A stretch of 64,000 nt of DNA from Sphingosinicella sp. CPCC 101087 (GCF_004151485.1 NZ_SBFF01000006.1:236710-300709); one strand, 5' to 3'; shown: positions 31,107 through 39,907, counted from the stretch's first letter. The notes: generated by a model from the letters alone, not told the origin. Translations and numbers: made by a program.

Positions 31107-32032
31107 AGGGCGGGATCCACATTCCCGCCCGACACGACGACCACGCTTCCGTCCGGCACCTCCCCCGCTTTCCCCGACAGCAGGGCCGCCAACGCCACCG
31201 CCCCGCCCGGTTCGGCGACGATCCGCAGCTTCGCGAAAGCGAAGGCCATCGCCACTTCGATGTCGGCCTCGCCGACCGCCACTCCGCGCGCGCCGGCTTC
31301 CATGAGCGCGCCGAAGGTGAAAGGCGAAACCCGCTTGGTCTGGAGGGCATCGCAGCGCGTGGGCGGCGCCGGCTCCTCGACCGGCACGATCCGGCCGGCC
31401 GCGAGCGACCGGGCCATGTCGTCCCATCCTTCCGGCTCGACGATCTTCACCGAGGTCTCCGGCAGCGCCAGCGCGATCCCCGCCGCCAGACCGCCACCGC
31501 CGCAAGGGACGAGCAGCCGCTCCGGCGCGTGGCCAAGCTGTGCCTCGATCTCGACGCCGACGCTGCCCTGCCCTTCGATGACGTCGACATCGTCGAAGGA
31601 CGGCACCAGCGTCGCTCCGCGCTCCGCGGCGAGCCGTGCCCCGATCTCCTCCCGGCTCTCGGTCGCACGGTCATAGAAGATGATCTCGGCGCCCGCCGCC
31701 CGGGTCGCCTCGACCTTCACCTTCGGCGCGTCCGAGGGCATGACGATGGCGGCGGCGATGCCCAGGCGCCGCGCCGCGAGCGCCACGCCCTGCGCGTGAT
31801 TGCCCGACGAGAAAGCGACGACGCCGCGCGCCCGCTCGGCCTCGCCGAGCTGGGTCAGCCGGTTGGTCGCGCCACGCAATTTGAAGCTTCCCCCCTGCTG
31901 AAGGCATTCGGCCTTGACCCAATATCGCCGCCCTCCATGGTCCAGCGGCAGAAGCGGAGTCCTGGTGACCTGACCCGCGAGGCGATCCGCCGCGCCACGG
32001 ACACCGCTCGGCGTTGGCTTTCTCTCTGTCAT
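31070..32032 (-). CDS. threonine/serine dehydratase-like PLP enzyme
   Basis: The 320-residue product is a fold-type II PLP enzyme. The PLP lysine is in GGSFKLRGATNRL (about residue 51), SSGNHAQGVALAAR follows, and the phosphate-binding loop is PCGGGGLAAG. A VSGGNVDPALYAE end is typical of catabolic threonine dehydratases and serine racemases. There is no C-terminal ACT regulatory domain, so it is not a full biosynthetic IlvA. It is divergent from the decarboxylase gene, with a 140-base shared upstream region. Confidence 0.9.
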   Translation of the reverse strand: MTERKPTPSGVRGAADRLAGQVTRTPLLPLDHGGRRYWVKAECLQQGGSFKLRGATNRLTQLGEAERARGVVAFSSGNHAQGVALAARRLGIAAAIVMPSDAPKVKVEATRAAGAEIIFYDRATESREEIGARLAAERGATLVPSFDDVDVIEGQGSVGVEIEAQLGHAPERLLVPCGGGGLAAGIALALPETSVKIVEPEGWDDMARSLAAGRIVPVEEPAPPTRCDALQTKRVSPFTFGALMEAGARGVAVGEADIEVAMAFAFAKLRIVAEPGGAVALAALLSGKAGEVPDGSVVVVSGGNVDPALYAEILRAAPTS

Positions 32033-32067
32033 TCAAATCCCTGAAAATCTGTGGAAATACGCAGGTC

Positions 32068-32096
32068 TTTACATGGGAGCACCGCGCCCATATATC
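32068..32096 (+). promoter_or_regulatory. promoter of the ornithine decarboxylase gene
   Basis: TTTACA at 32068-32073, exactly 17 bases, then TATATC at 32091-32096. The start would be near 32103, leaving a leader of about 70 bases with a GGAGGT ribosome site. The leader looks too short for the long speF-type RNA motif known upstream of some alphaproteobacterial decarboxylases. Confidence 0.65.
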
Positions 32097-32172
32097 GCGC
32101 GTCCGCAGCCCCATGGGGACTTCCAACCGCAAGGCTGCTCTTTCGTCAACTGCCCGTTGGAGGTCCCTTGAG

Positions 32173-33396
32173 TTGCACAAGCATCATCGCGCGCTGGGGC
32201 TAGCTACCGCCCCGACCGGCCCCGTCTCCGGGGCCGAGATCGCCAAGCGTCGTCCGGTCCAGCCGGTCACGCTGATTCGTCCGCACGCCGCCCGGCGCGC
32301 CGCCCGATTCTTCGTCGAGAAGTTTCCGGGCCGCTCGCTCTATGCCGTGAAGGCCAACCCGTCGCCGGACCTGCTCCGGGTTTTGTGGGAAGCGGGCGTC
32401 ACTTACTATGACGTCGCCTCGATCGCCGAGGTGCGCCTGGCCGCCGAGACGCTGCCGGAAGCGACCTTGTGCTTCATGCACCCGGTGAAAGCCGAAGAGG
32501 CGATCGAGGAAGCCTATTTCCGCCATGGCGTCCGCACCTTCTCGCTCGACACGATCGAGGAGCTGGAGAAGATCGTCCGCGCGACACGGGGCGCGACGGA
32601 CCTCAGCCTGCTCGTGCGCATCCGGGTGTCCTCGGAACATGCCAAGCTGAGCCTCGCTTCCAAGTTCGGAGCGGAGCCGCACGAAGTGAAGGACCTGCTC
32701 TTCGCCGCCCGCCAGGCGGCGGACGCGCTCGGTATCTGCTTCCACGTCGGCAGCCAGGCGATGACTCCCGCGGCCTATTCCGAGGCCATGGAGCGCGTAC
32801 GCGCGGCGATCGTCGAGGCGGCGGTCACCGTCGACATCGTCGACGTCGGCGGAGGCTTTCCGTCCGTCTATCCCGGCATGGAGCCGCCGCCGCTCGAGGC
32901 CTATTTCGACGTGATCCACAACGCCTTCGAAAGCTTGCCCATCTCCTATTCGGCGGAGCTGTGGTGCGAGCCGGGCCGGGCATTGTGTGCGGAATATGCG
33001 AGCCTGCTCGTCCGGGTCGAGAAGAGGCGGGGCGATCAGCTCTACATCAATGACGGCGCTTATGGCGCGCTGTTCGACGCCGCCCATATCGGCTGGCGCT
33101 TTCCGGTCGAGCTGGTTCGCGCGGACGATTCCGACGCTCGGCCCATGGCGTTCAGCTTCTACGGGCCCACCTGCGACGACCTCGACCATATGGCCGGGCC
33201 GTTCATACTGCCGGCCGACGTGGGTCCGGGCGATTATGTCGAGATCGGCATGCTCGGGGCTTATGGTTGCGCGATGCGTACCGGCTTCAACGGCTTCGGC
33301 TCCGACCTCAAGATCGAGGTCGAGGACGAGCCGATGGCGACGCTGTACGGCGCAGACGAGGAACGGCCCGCGGCGTCGAACGTCGTTACGCTGTAA
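32173..33396 (+). CDS. ornithine/diaminopimelate-type decarboxylase (fold III)
   Basis: The 407-residue product is a fold-type III PLP decarboxylase. The PLP lysine is Lys60 in SLYAVKANPSPDLL, the phosphate-binding region is VDVGGGFPSVYPG, and ELWCEPGRALCAEY follows. The catalytic cysteine lies in GPTCDDLDHMAG, which matches eukaryotic-type ornithine decarboxylases. It would make putrescine from ornithine, or cadaverine from lysine. The TTG at 32173 follows a strong GGAGGT nine bases upstream; an ATG 60 bases earlier lacks one. The neighbour is a deoxyhypusine-synthase-like gene, indicating a polyamine pathway. Confidence 0.9.
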   Translation: MHKHHRALGLATAPTGPVSGAEIAKRRPVQPVTLIRPHAARRAARFFVEKFPGRSLYAVKANPSPDLLRVLWEAGVTYYDVASIAEVRLAAETLPEATLCFMHPVKAEEAIEEAYFRHGVRTFSLDTIEELEKIVRATRGATDLSLLVRIRVSSEHAKLSLASKFGAEPHEVKDLLFAARQAADALGICFHVGSQAMTPAAYSEAMERVRAAIVEAAVTVDIVDVGGGFPSVYPGMEPPPLEAYFDVIHNAFESLPISYSAELWCEPGRALCAEYASLLVRVEKRRGDQLYINDGAYGALFDAAHIGWRFPVELVRADDSDARPMAFSFYGPTCDDLDHMAGPFILPADVGPGDYVEIGMLGAYGCAMRTGFNGFGSDLKIEVEDEPMATLYGADEERPAASNVVTL

Positions 33397-33410
33397 CCGC
33401 ACAGTTTCAT

Positions 33411-33477
33411 CGTCATTCCAGCGCGGGCTGGAATTCATGCCGATTCGGCCTGGACCCCTGCTCGCGCAGGGGTGACG
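33411..33477. repeat. dispersed intergenic repeat, full copy
   Basis: CGTCATTCCAGC-GCG-GGCTGGAAT, a short spacer, then CCCCTGC-TC-GCGCAGGGG ending in TGACG. This is the second whole copy of the repeat at 23826-23910; here both hairpins are clean. It lies 19 bases before the next gene, so its second stem could affect read-through or translation. Confidence 0.65.
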
Positions 33478-33495
33478 CCTTATATGGAGACCGAA

Positions 33496-34548
33496 ATGAA
33501 CGACCTCCCCGTCAACGACACGCGCAAGGCAGAGCTGCTGGCGAAGCCCGTCGAGCATATCGACATCAAGAGCTTCGACGCTCGTCCGATCGTCGAGGCG
33601 ATGCGCAAGATGAGCTTCACCTCGCGCGACCTCGGCCGCGCGACCGAAATCTACAATCAGATGCTGGCCGATCCGGACTGCTCGATCATCCTGGTGATCG
33701 CCGGATCGACCTCGGCCGGCGGCTGCATGGACGTCTATGCCGACCTGCTGAAGCACAACATGGTCGACGCCGTCGTCGCCACCGGCGCGACGATCGTCGA
33801 CATGGATTTCTTCGAGGCGCTCGGGCACAAACATTATCAGGCGCTCGAGATCCCCGACGACGACACGTTGCGGTCGCTCTACATCGATCGGATCTACGAC
33901 ACCTATATCGACGAGGAAAAGCTCCAGGAAACCGATCACACGATCGCGGCGATCGCCGACAGCCTGGAGGCCAGGCCTTATTCGTCGCGCGCCTTCATCC
34001 GCGAGATGGGCCGCTGGCTGATGACGAATGGCAAGAAGGAGAACAGCCTGGTCAAGCTCGCCTTCGAGCATGACGTGCCGATCTTCTGCCCCGCCTTCAC
34101 CGACAGCTCGGCCGGCTTCGGACTGGTCAAGCACCAGGTCGAGCGGATGAAGGAAGGCAAGCCTTACCTCACGATGGACAGCATCGCCGACTTCCGCGAG
34201 CTCACCGACATCAAGATCAAGGCGGGCACGACCGGCCTGCTCATGATCGGCGGCGGCGTTCCCAAGAACTTCACCCAGGACACGGTCGTCTGCGCGGAGA
34301 TCCTCGGCCACGAGGATGTCGAGGTGCACAAATATGCGGTCCAGATCACCGTCGCCGACGTGCGCGACGGCGCCTGCTCCTCGTCGACGCTTCAGGAAGC
34401 GGCGAGCTGGGGCAAGGTCTCCACCGCGCTCGAGCAGATGGTCTTCGCCGAAGCGACGAGCGTGCTGCCGCTGCTCACCTCCGACGCCTATCACCGCGGC
34501 CACTGGAAGAACCGCGCCAAGCGCGCCTTCGGCAAGCTGTTCGACTGA
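33496..34548 (+). CDS. deoxyhypusine synthase family polyamine enzyme
   Basis: The 350-residue product is a deoxyhypusine synthase homolog. LVIAGSTSAGGCMD near residue 70 is the NAD-binding start. The essential lysine is Lys257 in LLMIGGGVPKNFTQD, followed by YAVQITVADVRDGACSSSTL and EAASWGKV. Bacteria lack eIF5A, and bacterial homologs are known or proposed to make homospermidine or related aza-polyamines by the same NAD-dependent aminobutyl transfer. Its position behind a decarboxylase supports this. The ATG at 33496 follows GGAGA. An ATG four codons upstream is also in frame. Confidence 0.88.
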   Translation: MNDLPVNDTRKAELLAKPVEHIDIKSFDARPIVEAMRKMSFTSRDLGRATEIYNQMLADPDCSIILVIAGSTSAGGCMDVYADLLKHNMVDAVVATGATIVDMDFFEALGHKHYQALEIPDDDTLRSLYIDRIYDTYIDEEKLQETDHTIAAIADSLEARPYSSRAFIREMGRWLMTNGKKENSLVKLAFEHDVPIFCPAFTDSSAGFGLVKHQVERMKEGKPYLTMDSIADFRELTDIKIKAGTTGLLMIGGGVPKNFTQDTVVCAEILGHEDVEVHKYAVQITVADVRDGACSSSTLQEAASWGKVSTALEQMVFAEATSVLPLLTSDAYHRGHWKNRAKRAFGKLFD

Positions 34549-34557
34549 TCCGGCTCC

Positions 34558-34577
34558 GCCCAGCTTTGCTGGGGTCG
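34558..34577. terminator. hairpin after the deoxyhypusine-synthase-like gene
   Basis: GCCCAGC-TTT-GCTGGGGTC forms a 6-7 bp stem 10 bases after the stop codon. It matches the second arm of the dispersed repeat and may serve as a weak terminator. The remaining gap to 34733 has no other feature I can support. Confidence 0.35.
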
Positions 34578-34733
34578 GACACCGGTGAAGCGGTGATCCT
34601 CCGAAGGACCCGTCGTTTCGGGGCGACTATCGCTTCCGGAATGCGTGGCGCCCTCCTTTCGCCTTGCGAGGAAGAAGGCTTTACCCCTTCGGGATTCTGA
34701 AGCACGTTCCCGCTCAGCAGGGGAGCCGTCGTC

Positions 34734-35180
34734 ATGCCTTATCCGCCCGTGGTCGCGCCGGTCGTGGCGCTCGTTGCCTGGTCGCTGGTGGTGATGGCCT
34801 GGATGTACGCGCTTCGCTTCCCGGCGATGCGGCGCAAGGGCATCTCGCTCAAGGGCAGGGTCGGCAGCAAGACCGGCGCACTCGACGGAGTCGTCGAGGA
34901 CCACGTCCAGTGGAAGGCGCACAATTACAACCATCTGATGGAGCAGCCGACGCTGTTCTATGCGATTTGCTTCGCCCTGGTCGTGCTCGGCGGGGGCAGC
35001 ACATGGATCAACGTCGCCCTGGCCTGGGGCTATGTCGCCTTCCGGGTCGCGCACAGCCTCGTCCAGGCGACGGTCAACGTCGTCCTGTGGCGCTTCTACC
35101 TGTTCCTCGGGGGTTCCTTCTGCCTGCTCGGCCTCACCGTGCACGCCGCCATACAAGTGCTCGACGCGGGTATCTGGTAG
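34734..35180 (+). CDS. MAPEG family membrane protein
   Basis: The 148-residue product has four predicted membrane helices. The first is at about 8-28, then about 70-90, 95-115 and 122-143. The family segment is KAHNYNHLMEQPTLFYAICF, with the conserved Asn and Glu residues of MAPEG (eicosanoid and glutathione metabolism) proteins. Its activity in bacteria is mostly unknown; glutathione transferase or peroxidase activity is possible. Confidence 0.88.
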   Translation: MPYPPVVAPVVALVAWSLVVMAWMYALRFPAMRRKGISLKGRVGSKTGALDGVVEDHVQWKAHNYNHLMEQPTLFYAICFALVVLGGGSTWINVALAWGYVAFRVAHSLVQATVNVVLWRFYLFLGGSFCLLGLTVHAAIQVLDAGIW

Positions 35181-35426
35181 CCACGGGCGGTAGCGCGAAG
35201 GCTGACGCGCGCAGAAGGGTGCCGGCAGCGGCGACCTGATGCGTCGGCGAGCGATTCTGCAACAATCGAAACAACAAAGGCTTGCGCGCGGCACAGCGCC
35301 GCAATGAGTCACGACTAGAACGCGCACCGGCGGCCAATTCCGGCCCGAGGAATGCGCGGTACTGGCGGCGAAAACTTCTTCGCCGAACGTGCCTGCGCGT
35401 CCAATTCAAGAGGAAAGAGACCAGAG
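35181..35426. other. intergenic gap
   Basis: About 245 bases between the MAPEG gene and the L,D-transpeptidase gene. I see no RNA gene, palindrome or clear promoter; an AGAGGAAAGAGACCAGAG purine tract just before 35427 serves as the ribosome site of the next gene. Confidence 0.4.
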
Positions 35427-36029
35427 ATGATCCGAGTGTTTCGTCGTTGTCTTTTGGCAACGACTGCGTCCATACTGTTGACCTTGTCGCCAGTTCATGC
35501 GGCGCAGGCGGAAGACGCCAGCGAAATCATCACCGAGGCGGCAGGCCTTCGCCCGGGTGACTATCTGTGGCAGCCCGAACGCGCCCAGTCCGGCGAGGTT
35601 GAAATCGTCGTCAGCGTGCCGCTGCAGCGCGCCTATGTCTATCGCGGCGGCGTCCTGATCGGAGTCACCACCGTCTCCACGGGCCGGCGGGGCCATGACA
35701 CGCCGGTCGGGACGTTCGCCATCCTGCAGAAGAGACGCGAACATTATTCCAACCTCTACAACAACGCCCCCATGCCCTTCATGCAGCGGCTGACCTGGGA
35801 CGGAGTCGCGCTTCATGCCGGGCAGATACCGGGCCATCCTGCCTCGCACGGCTGCATCCGCCTGCCGCTGGCTTTCGCCCGGCACCTGTTCGCGGCAACG
35901 CAGCTGGGCGGATCGGTCCACGTCACGGACATCGCACCGTCCTCGCCCGAGATCGCGCTCGCCATGGTGCGCCCGGACGGCGCCTATACCGGGATGGGCG
36001 GGCCGGAAGAGCCGCTGGCCGACAATTGA
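35427..36029 (+). CDS. L,D-transpeptidase (YkuD family), exported
   Basis: The 200-residue product has a signal peptide (RRCLLATTASILLTLSPVHA, cleavage after AAQA). A YkuD domain follows: EIVVSVPLQRAYVYRGGVLI at about 59-78, TGRRGHDTPVGTFAIL, and the catalytic core with His130 and ASHGCIRLP, where Cys143 is the nucleophile. It would cross-link peptidoglycan through meso-DAP or attach proteins to it. The short form without a peptidoglycan-binding domain is common. It stands alone and converges with the protease operon 42 bases downstream. Confidence 0.93.
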   Translation: MIRVFRRCLLATTASILLTLSPVHAAQAEDASEIITEAAGLRPGDYLWQPERAQSGEVEIVVSVPLQRAYVYRGGVLIGVTTVSTGRRGHDTPVGTFAILQKRREHYSNLYNNAPMPFMQRLTWDGVALHAGQIPGHPASHGCIRLPLAFARHLFAATQLGGSVHVTDIAPSSPEIALAMVRPDGAYTGMGGPEEPLADN

Positions 36030-36071
36030 CCGCAGGGCCGCGGCCGGCGCGCTGACGGCATCTGCCGGCCG

Positions 36072-36905
36072 TCAGCGAAGCCGCGCCTGCCGGACGATCG
36101 CCTCCATCACCTGTCGGGCGTCGTTCGAAGGTACGGCGAGGCCGATCCCGACATTGCCCCCGCCGTTCGGGCTGAGGATGGCCGTGTTGATGCCGATCAC
36201 CTCGCCGCGCATATTGATCAGCGGCCCGCCCGAATTGCCCGGATTGATCGGTGCATCGGTCTGCACGTAGCTCGGCCCGCCGCCGCGCCGCCCCTGGCCC
36301 AGCGCGCTCACGATCCCCGCCGTCACCGTCTGGCCGATCTCGAAAGGATTGCCGATGGCGACGACATAGTCGCCCACCTTCAGCTGGTTGGAGTCGCCGA
36401 GCGCCAGCTGGCTGAGGCCGCCGGCGCGGATCTGCAACACGGCGATGTCGCTCGCCGGGTGGCTGCCGATCAGCCGGGCGGGAAGGCGCCGGTCGCCCAC
36501 CGTCACCTCGATCGCCTGCGCGTTCTGGATGACGTGGTGATTCGTCAGCACCAGACCGAGCTCGGCGTCCACGATGAAGCCCGATCCGGCGGACAGCCGC
36601 GGCGCGAAGGCTTCTTCGGGGACTCCGAAAAAATGCTGGAAATAAGGATCGCGCAGCAGTGGGTTCTGCTCGAACGGCGAAGGCTGCATCACCGCGATGT
36701 TCACCACCGCGGGCGCCACCCGCCCGACGAGCGGCGCGAGCGACAGCCGCCCGAGCGGCACCGCGTCGACGGGAGCACCGGCCGGCAGCTCGGCGGTCCT
36801 CGCCTCCCCCATCCGGCCGTCGATCCACCAGAAGGCCGCACCGCCGATCATCCCGGACGCCAGCAGCAGCAGTGCGAGCACGATGAAGCGTATCTGCAGC
36901 ATCAT
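36072..36905 (-). CDS. trypsin-like serine protease (DegP/HtrA type) lacking PDZ
   Basis: The 277-residue product has an N-terminal signal anchor (about 5-27, RFIVLALLLLASGMIGGAAF). A complete S1C protease domain follows, with His124 in LTNHHVIQ, Asp153 in SDIAVL, and Ser225 in NPGNSGGPL. The protein ends at VRQARLR right after the protease fold, so the one or two PDZ domains of DegP/DegS are missing. It would act in the periplasm. Its ATG overlaps the methyltransferase stop by four bases. Absence of PDZ suggests regulation by another partner. Confidence 0.9.
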   Translation of the reverse strand: MMLQIRFIVLALLLLASGMIGGAAFWWIDGRMGEARTAELPAGAPVDAVPLGRLSLAPLVGRVAPAVVNIAVMQPSPFEQNPLLRDPYFQHFFGVPEEAFAPRLSAGSGFIVDAELGLVLTNHHVIQNAQAIEVTVGDRRLPARLIGSHPASDIAVLQIRAGGLSQLALGDSNQLKVGDYVVAIGNPFEIGQTVTAGIVSALGQGRRGGGPSYVQTDAPINPGNSGGPLINMRGEVIGINTAILSPNGGGNVGIGLAVPSNDARQVMEAIVRQARLR

Positions 36906-38104
36906 TCCGGCTCTCCCGTCTTGAAGCAGGCGGCCAGCTCGACGTGGGTGGACCAGCGGAACTGGCCCACCGGCGTGATCCATTGCAGCCGATAACCCCC
37001 GGCGACGAGCTTGGCTGCATCGCGCGCAAAGGTCGCCGGGTTGCAGGAAACGTAAGCAATGGTCGGCACGCCGCACCCGGCGAGCGCGGCGACCTGTTCG
37101 GCGGCCCCCGCGCGCGGAGGATCGAGTACCACCGCCTCGAAACGGCCCAGCGCCTTCTCGTCATAGGGCCGACGGAACAGGTCGCGATGGTCGACGAGCA
37201 GCGGGCGCTGCACACGCCCCGCCGCGGCCTTGAGCGCGAGCGCAGCGTCGCGCGAGCCTTCGGCCGCCAAAATCCGGCCGTCCAGCGCCAGGGCGAACGT
37301 GCCCAGCCCGGCGAACAGGTCGGCGACGATCCTGGCCGATCCCACTGCCTCGCGCACCGCGCCCACCAGCGCCGCCTCCCCTTCCGCGGTAGCCTGGAGG
37401 AAGGCGCCAGGAGGAAAGGCAACCGGAACATCGCCAAGCGTGACCGTGGCCGGCTCCGGCTCCCAGCGAGTCTGTACGCCATAGCCGTCGTCGACCGACA
37501 ATCGGGCCAGGCCGTGCACTCGTGCGAATTCGGTGACCGCTTCGGCCGCTTCCAGCCCTTCGGGCGCGATCCCGAAGAGCAGCATGTCGGCGCCCTGGTC
37601 GCACCAGGCGAGGCGGACCTCGCATCGGCCGCGGGGCGGTATCAGCATAGCGAGCAGGCCCCGCAGCGGCGCCACCAAAGCGAAGAGCTCCGGGCGAAGG
37701 ATGTGGCATTCGCGCATGTCGACGATGCGGTGGCTCGCTTCGGCATTGAAGCCGAGCAGGACCTGCCCGCCGCGCCGCTCGGCATGAAGCGAGGCGCGTC
37801 GCCGCGTTCGGGGCGGCGAGAGATGCGCCGGCCGCACGTCAGGCAGTGCGACGTCCTGCGCTGTCAGCGCCGAGGTAATCCGGTCGACCAGGAAGGTGGC
37901 ATAAGCCTCGTCATCGACATGCTGCAGCTGGCACCCGCCGCATTCCGGGAAGTGGCGGCAGGGTGGAACGGCCCGGTGGACCCCCGGCTCGAGGGTGCCG
38001 TCGTCGGCAACCACGTCCCCCGGCGCGGCCAGCGGCACGAACCGGCCGCCCTGCGTCACGCCGTCGCCGCGCGCAGCGAGGCGGACGATAACTTCCTCGC
38101 TCAC
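36902..38104 (-). CDS. 23S rRNA (uracil-5)-methyltransferase, RlmD/RumA-like
   Basis: The 400-residue product has a short TRAM-like N-terminus. Cluster cysteines follow in CRHFPECGGCQLQHV (about 45-60), then the SAM-binding domain with VADLFAGLGTFALAL, LDPPRAGAAEQV and the catalytic cysteine in YVSCNPATFARD. It methylates a uridine in 23S rRNA. The GTG at 38104 overlaps the stop of the NAD(P)HX repair gene (GTGA). RlmC, RlmD and TrmA share this layout; the 4Fe-4S cysteines rule out TrmA. Confidence 0.9.
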   Translation of the reverse strand: MSEEVIVRLAARGDGVTQGGRFVPLAAPGDVVADDGTLEPGVHRAVPPCRHFPECGGCQLQHVDDEAYATFLVDRITSALTAQDVALPDVRPAHLSPPRTRRRASLHAERRGGQVLLGFNAEASHRIVDMRECHILRPELFALVAPLRGLLAMLIPPRGRCEVRLAWCDQGADMLLFGIAPEGLEAAEAVTEFARVHGLARLSVDDGYGVQTRWEPEPATVTLGDVPVAFPPGAFLQATAEGEAALVGAVREAVGSARIVADLFAGLGTFALALDGRILAAEGSRDAALALKAAAGRVQRPLLVDHRDLFRRPYDEKALGRFEAVVLDPPRAGAAEQVAALAGCGVPTIAYVSCNPATFARDAAKLVAGGYRLQWITPVGQFRWSTHVELAACFKTGEPE

Positions 38105-39471
38105 AGGCAGTCCGCGACGGCGGCCGGCAGCTCGGCAATCAGGTCGTCGGCGATGAGTGCGGGGCCTGCCAGAGTGGCGGCGCGTCCCTGCAGCCACACC
38201 CCCGCGCAGGCGGCTTCGAACGCCCCCAGGCCCGACGCCCGCATCGCCGCGACGATCCCGGTCAGCACGTCGCCGGTGCCGGCGCTGGCGAGCCAGTGCG
38301 GCATTGGCGGGGCGATCGCCGCCCGGCCGTCGGGCGCGGCGACCACCGTGTCCGCGCCCTTGAACAGGATCACGGCGCCGGACCGGTCCGAAGCAGCCCG
38401 GGCCCGGTCGACCTTGCTTCCGCCTTGCTCCCCGAACAAGCGGGCGAACTCGCCGGCGTGGGGGGTGAGAATAGGTGTGCCGGGAAGGTTCGGCAGCCCC
38501 GCTTGGGCAAGCAGATTGAGGCCGTCGGCATCGATCACGAGGGGGACGGCGGAGGCGAGCGCCGTCTCGAGCGCCATTTGCCCGGCCGGTCCCGTGCCGA
38601 GCCCTGGTCCGATCGCCAGCGCGCCGATGCGCTCGTCATGCGCGAACGGCACGCCCGGAGTCTGGACCACCGCGCTGGGGACGCCGTGAACGACCTCCGA
38701 TGCAAACAGGCGCACATAGCCAGCACCCGTCCGCGCCGCGGCACAAGCGGCAAGCGCCGTGGCACCAGGCATCTCGCCACCCAGCAGGGCGACATAGCCG
38801 CGGCTATATTTGTGATCGTCGGGTCCCGGCGTGCGAAGCCGCGGCGCGGCGATCTCGTGCAGCCGGCTCGCCGCCGTGACGCCGATGTCGGCGATGACGA
38901 TGCGGCCCATATGCCGCGCGGCCGGTTGCAGGCGGTGCGAGGGCTTCAGGGTCTGGAAGGTGATCGTCAGGTCGCATACCGGCACCGGCGACAGCACCGA
39001 CCCGTCGTCGGTCGCGACGCCGCTCGGCAGGTCGATCGCAACCCTGATCTCCGCCCCGGCCGAAAGCGTCAGCAGCCGCTCCACTATCGTGCCGTCGATC
39101 GGCCGCGCGAGGCCGGTGCCGAACAAGGCGTCGACGACCAAAGGGGCGCCCGCCGCCTCACCGATCGGCTCGACCGGGCCGGTCCAGCGCGCACGCGCCG
39201 CGCGCGCCGCTTCGCTCCTCGGCTCGGCCGTCGCAGCCACCCTGACATGCATGCCGCGCTCCCGCAGGACGCGGGCGATCACATAGCCGTCACCGCCGTT
39301 GTTGCCCGGCCCGCAAAGGACGAGCGCCGGAAGCGGCCCGGCATAGCTCCAGATCGCATCGGCGGCGGCGGTCCCCGCTCGCTCCATCAGCGTTTCGACC
39401 GTCGTTCCCGACGCGATCGCGGCGGCTTCGGCGGCCCGCATCTCCTCGGCGGTGAGAATGATACGGGTCAC
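38101..39471 (-). CDS. nnr: bifunctional NAD(P)H-hydrate epimerase/dehydratase (Nnr)
   Basis: The 456-residue product joins two repair enzymes. The N-terminal YjeF epimerase has LCGPGNNGGDGYVIARVL at about 50-68 and VDALFGTGL. The C-terminal ADP-dependent dehydratase has YVALLGGEMPGATALA, VIDADGLNLLAQ, ILTPHAGEFARLFG and ASAGTGDVLTGIVAAM. Together they restore NAD(P)H damaged by hydration. The start is GTG at 39471, overlapping the lipoprotein stop. Confidence 0.95.
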   Translation of the reverse strand: MTRIILTAEEMRAAEAAAIASGTTVETLMERAGTAAADAIWSYAGPLPALVLCGPGNNGGDGYVIARVLRERGMHVRVAATAEPRSEAARAARARWTGPVEPIGEAAGAPLVVDALFGTGLARPIDGTIVERLLTLSAGAEIRVAIDLPSGVATDDGSVLSPVPVCDLTITFQTLKPSHRLQPAARHMGRIVIADIGVTAASRLHEIAAPRLRTPGPDDHKYSRGYVALLGGEMPGATALAACAAARTGAGYVRLFASEVVHGVPSAVVQTPGVPFAHDERIGALAIGPGLGTGPAGQMALETALASAVPLVIDADGLNLLAQAGLPNLPGTPILTPHAGEFARLFGEQGGSKVDRARAASDRSGAVILFKGADTVVAAPDGRAAIAPPMPHWLASAGTGDVLTGIVAAMRASGLGAFEAACAGVWLQGRAATLAGPALIADDLIAELPAAVADCL

Positions 39472-39893
39472 TGGGCGGCTATGGTCGCCGGAAGCCGAAA
39501 ACGGTCGCCGCCGATCGCGACCTCGATGCGGCCGCCGTCGATGATCGTCACTTGGGCCGGCTCGGCCCCGTCGGCGGCAACGACGCCTCGCCCGTCTTCG
39601 GTGATGAGCAGGCGCCGAAACCCGCCGTCCGGCTTATGCAGCGTCAGGGTCGGGCCGTCCTCGCCGCTGTCGCGCTCCGCCGTGCAAAATCGCTCGAACT
39701 GGCGCGCATTGCCGATTCGGCATTCGATCCTCGGGTCGAGCCGCGCACGCTCCGACGCGATCTCGCCCAGTCGATCGGGCCGATCGCAGCCGGTGACCAG
39801 CAGCGCGGCCAGGGCCGCTCCGAACGAGGCCGCAATGGACGCATGGCGCCCTATGCCGATGCCGCGATTTTCCTTCACGCTCGAGCTCCCCAT
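39468..39893 (-). CDS. small lipoprotein, hypothetical
   Basis: The 141-residue product has a basic N-terminus and the lipobox ALLVTGCDRP (Cys36). A short beta-rich domain follows (IECRIGNARQFERFC, TLTLHKPDGGFRRLLI, GRIEVAIGGDRFRLP). It would be anchored in the envelope. No function is known to me. GGAGG precedes the ATG at 39893 by about five bases. Its stop overlaps the nnr start. It lies between a CoA enzyme and nnr in the leftward run. Confidence 0.8.
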   Translation of the reverse strand: MGSSSVKENRGIGIGRHASIAASFGAALAALLVTGCDRPDRLGEIASERARLDPRIECRIGNARQFERFCTAERDSGEDGPTLTLHKPDGGFRRLLITEDGRGVVAADGAEPAQVTIIDGGRIEVAIGGDRFRLPATIAAQ

Positions 39894-39907
39894 TTTCCCT
39901 CCAGCTA

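Noticed and set aside
32100..32172. Possible speF-type RNA motif upstream of the decarboxylase
   Set aside because: The leader from the predicted start to TTG is only about 70 bases and shows no complex fold by eye, far shorter than the known motif.
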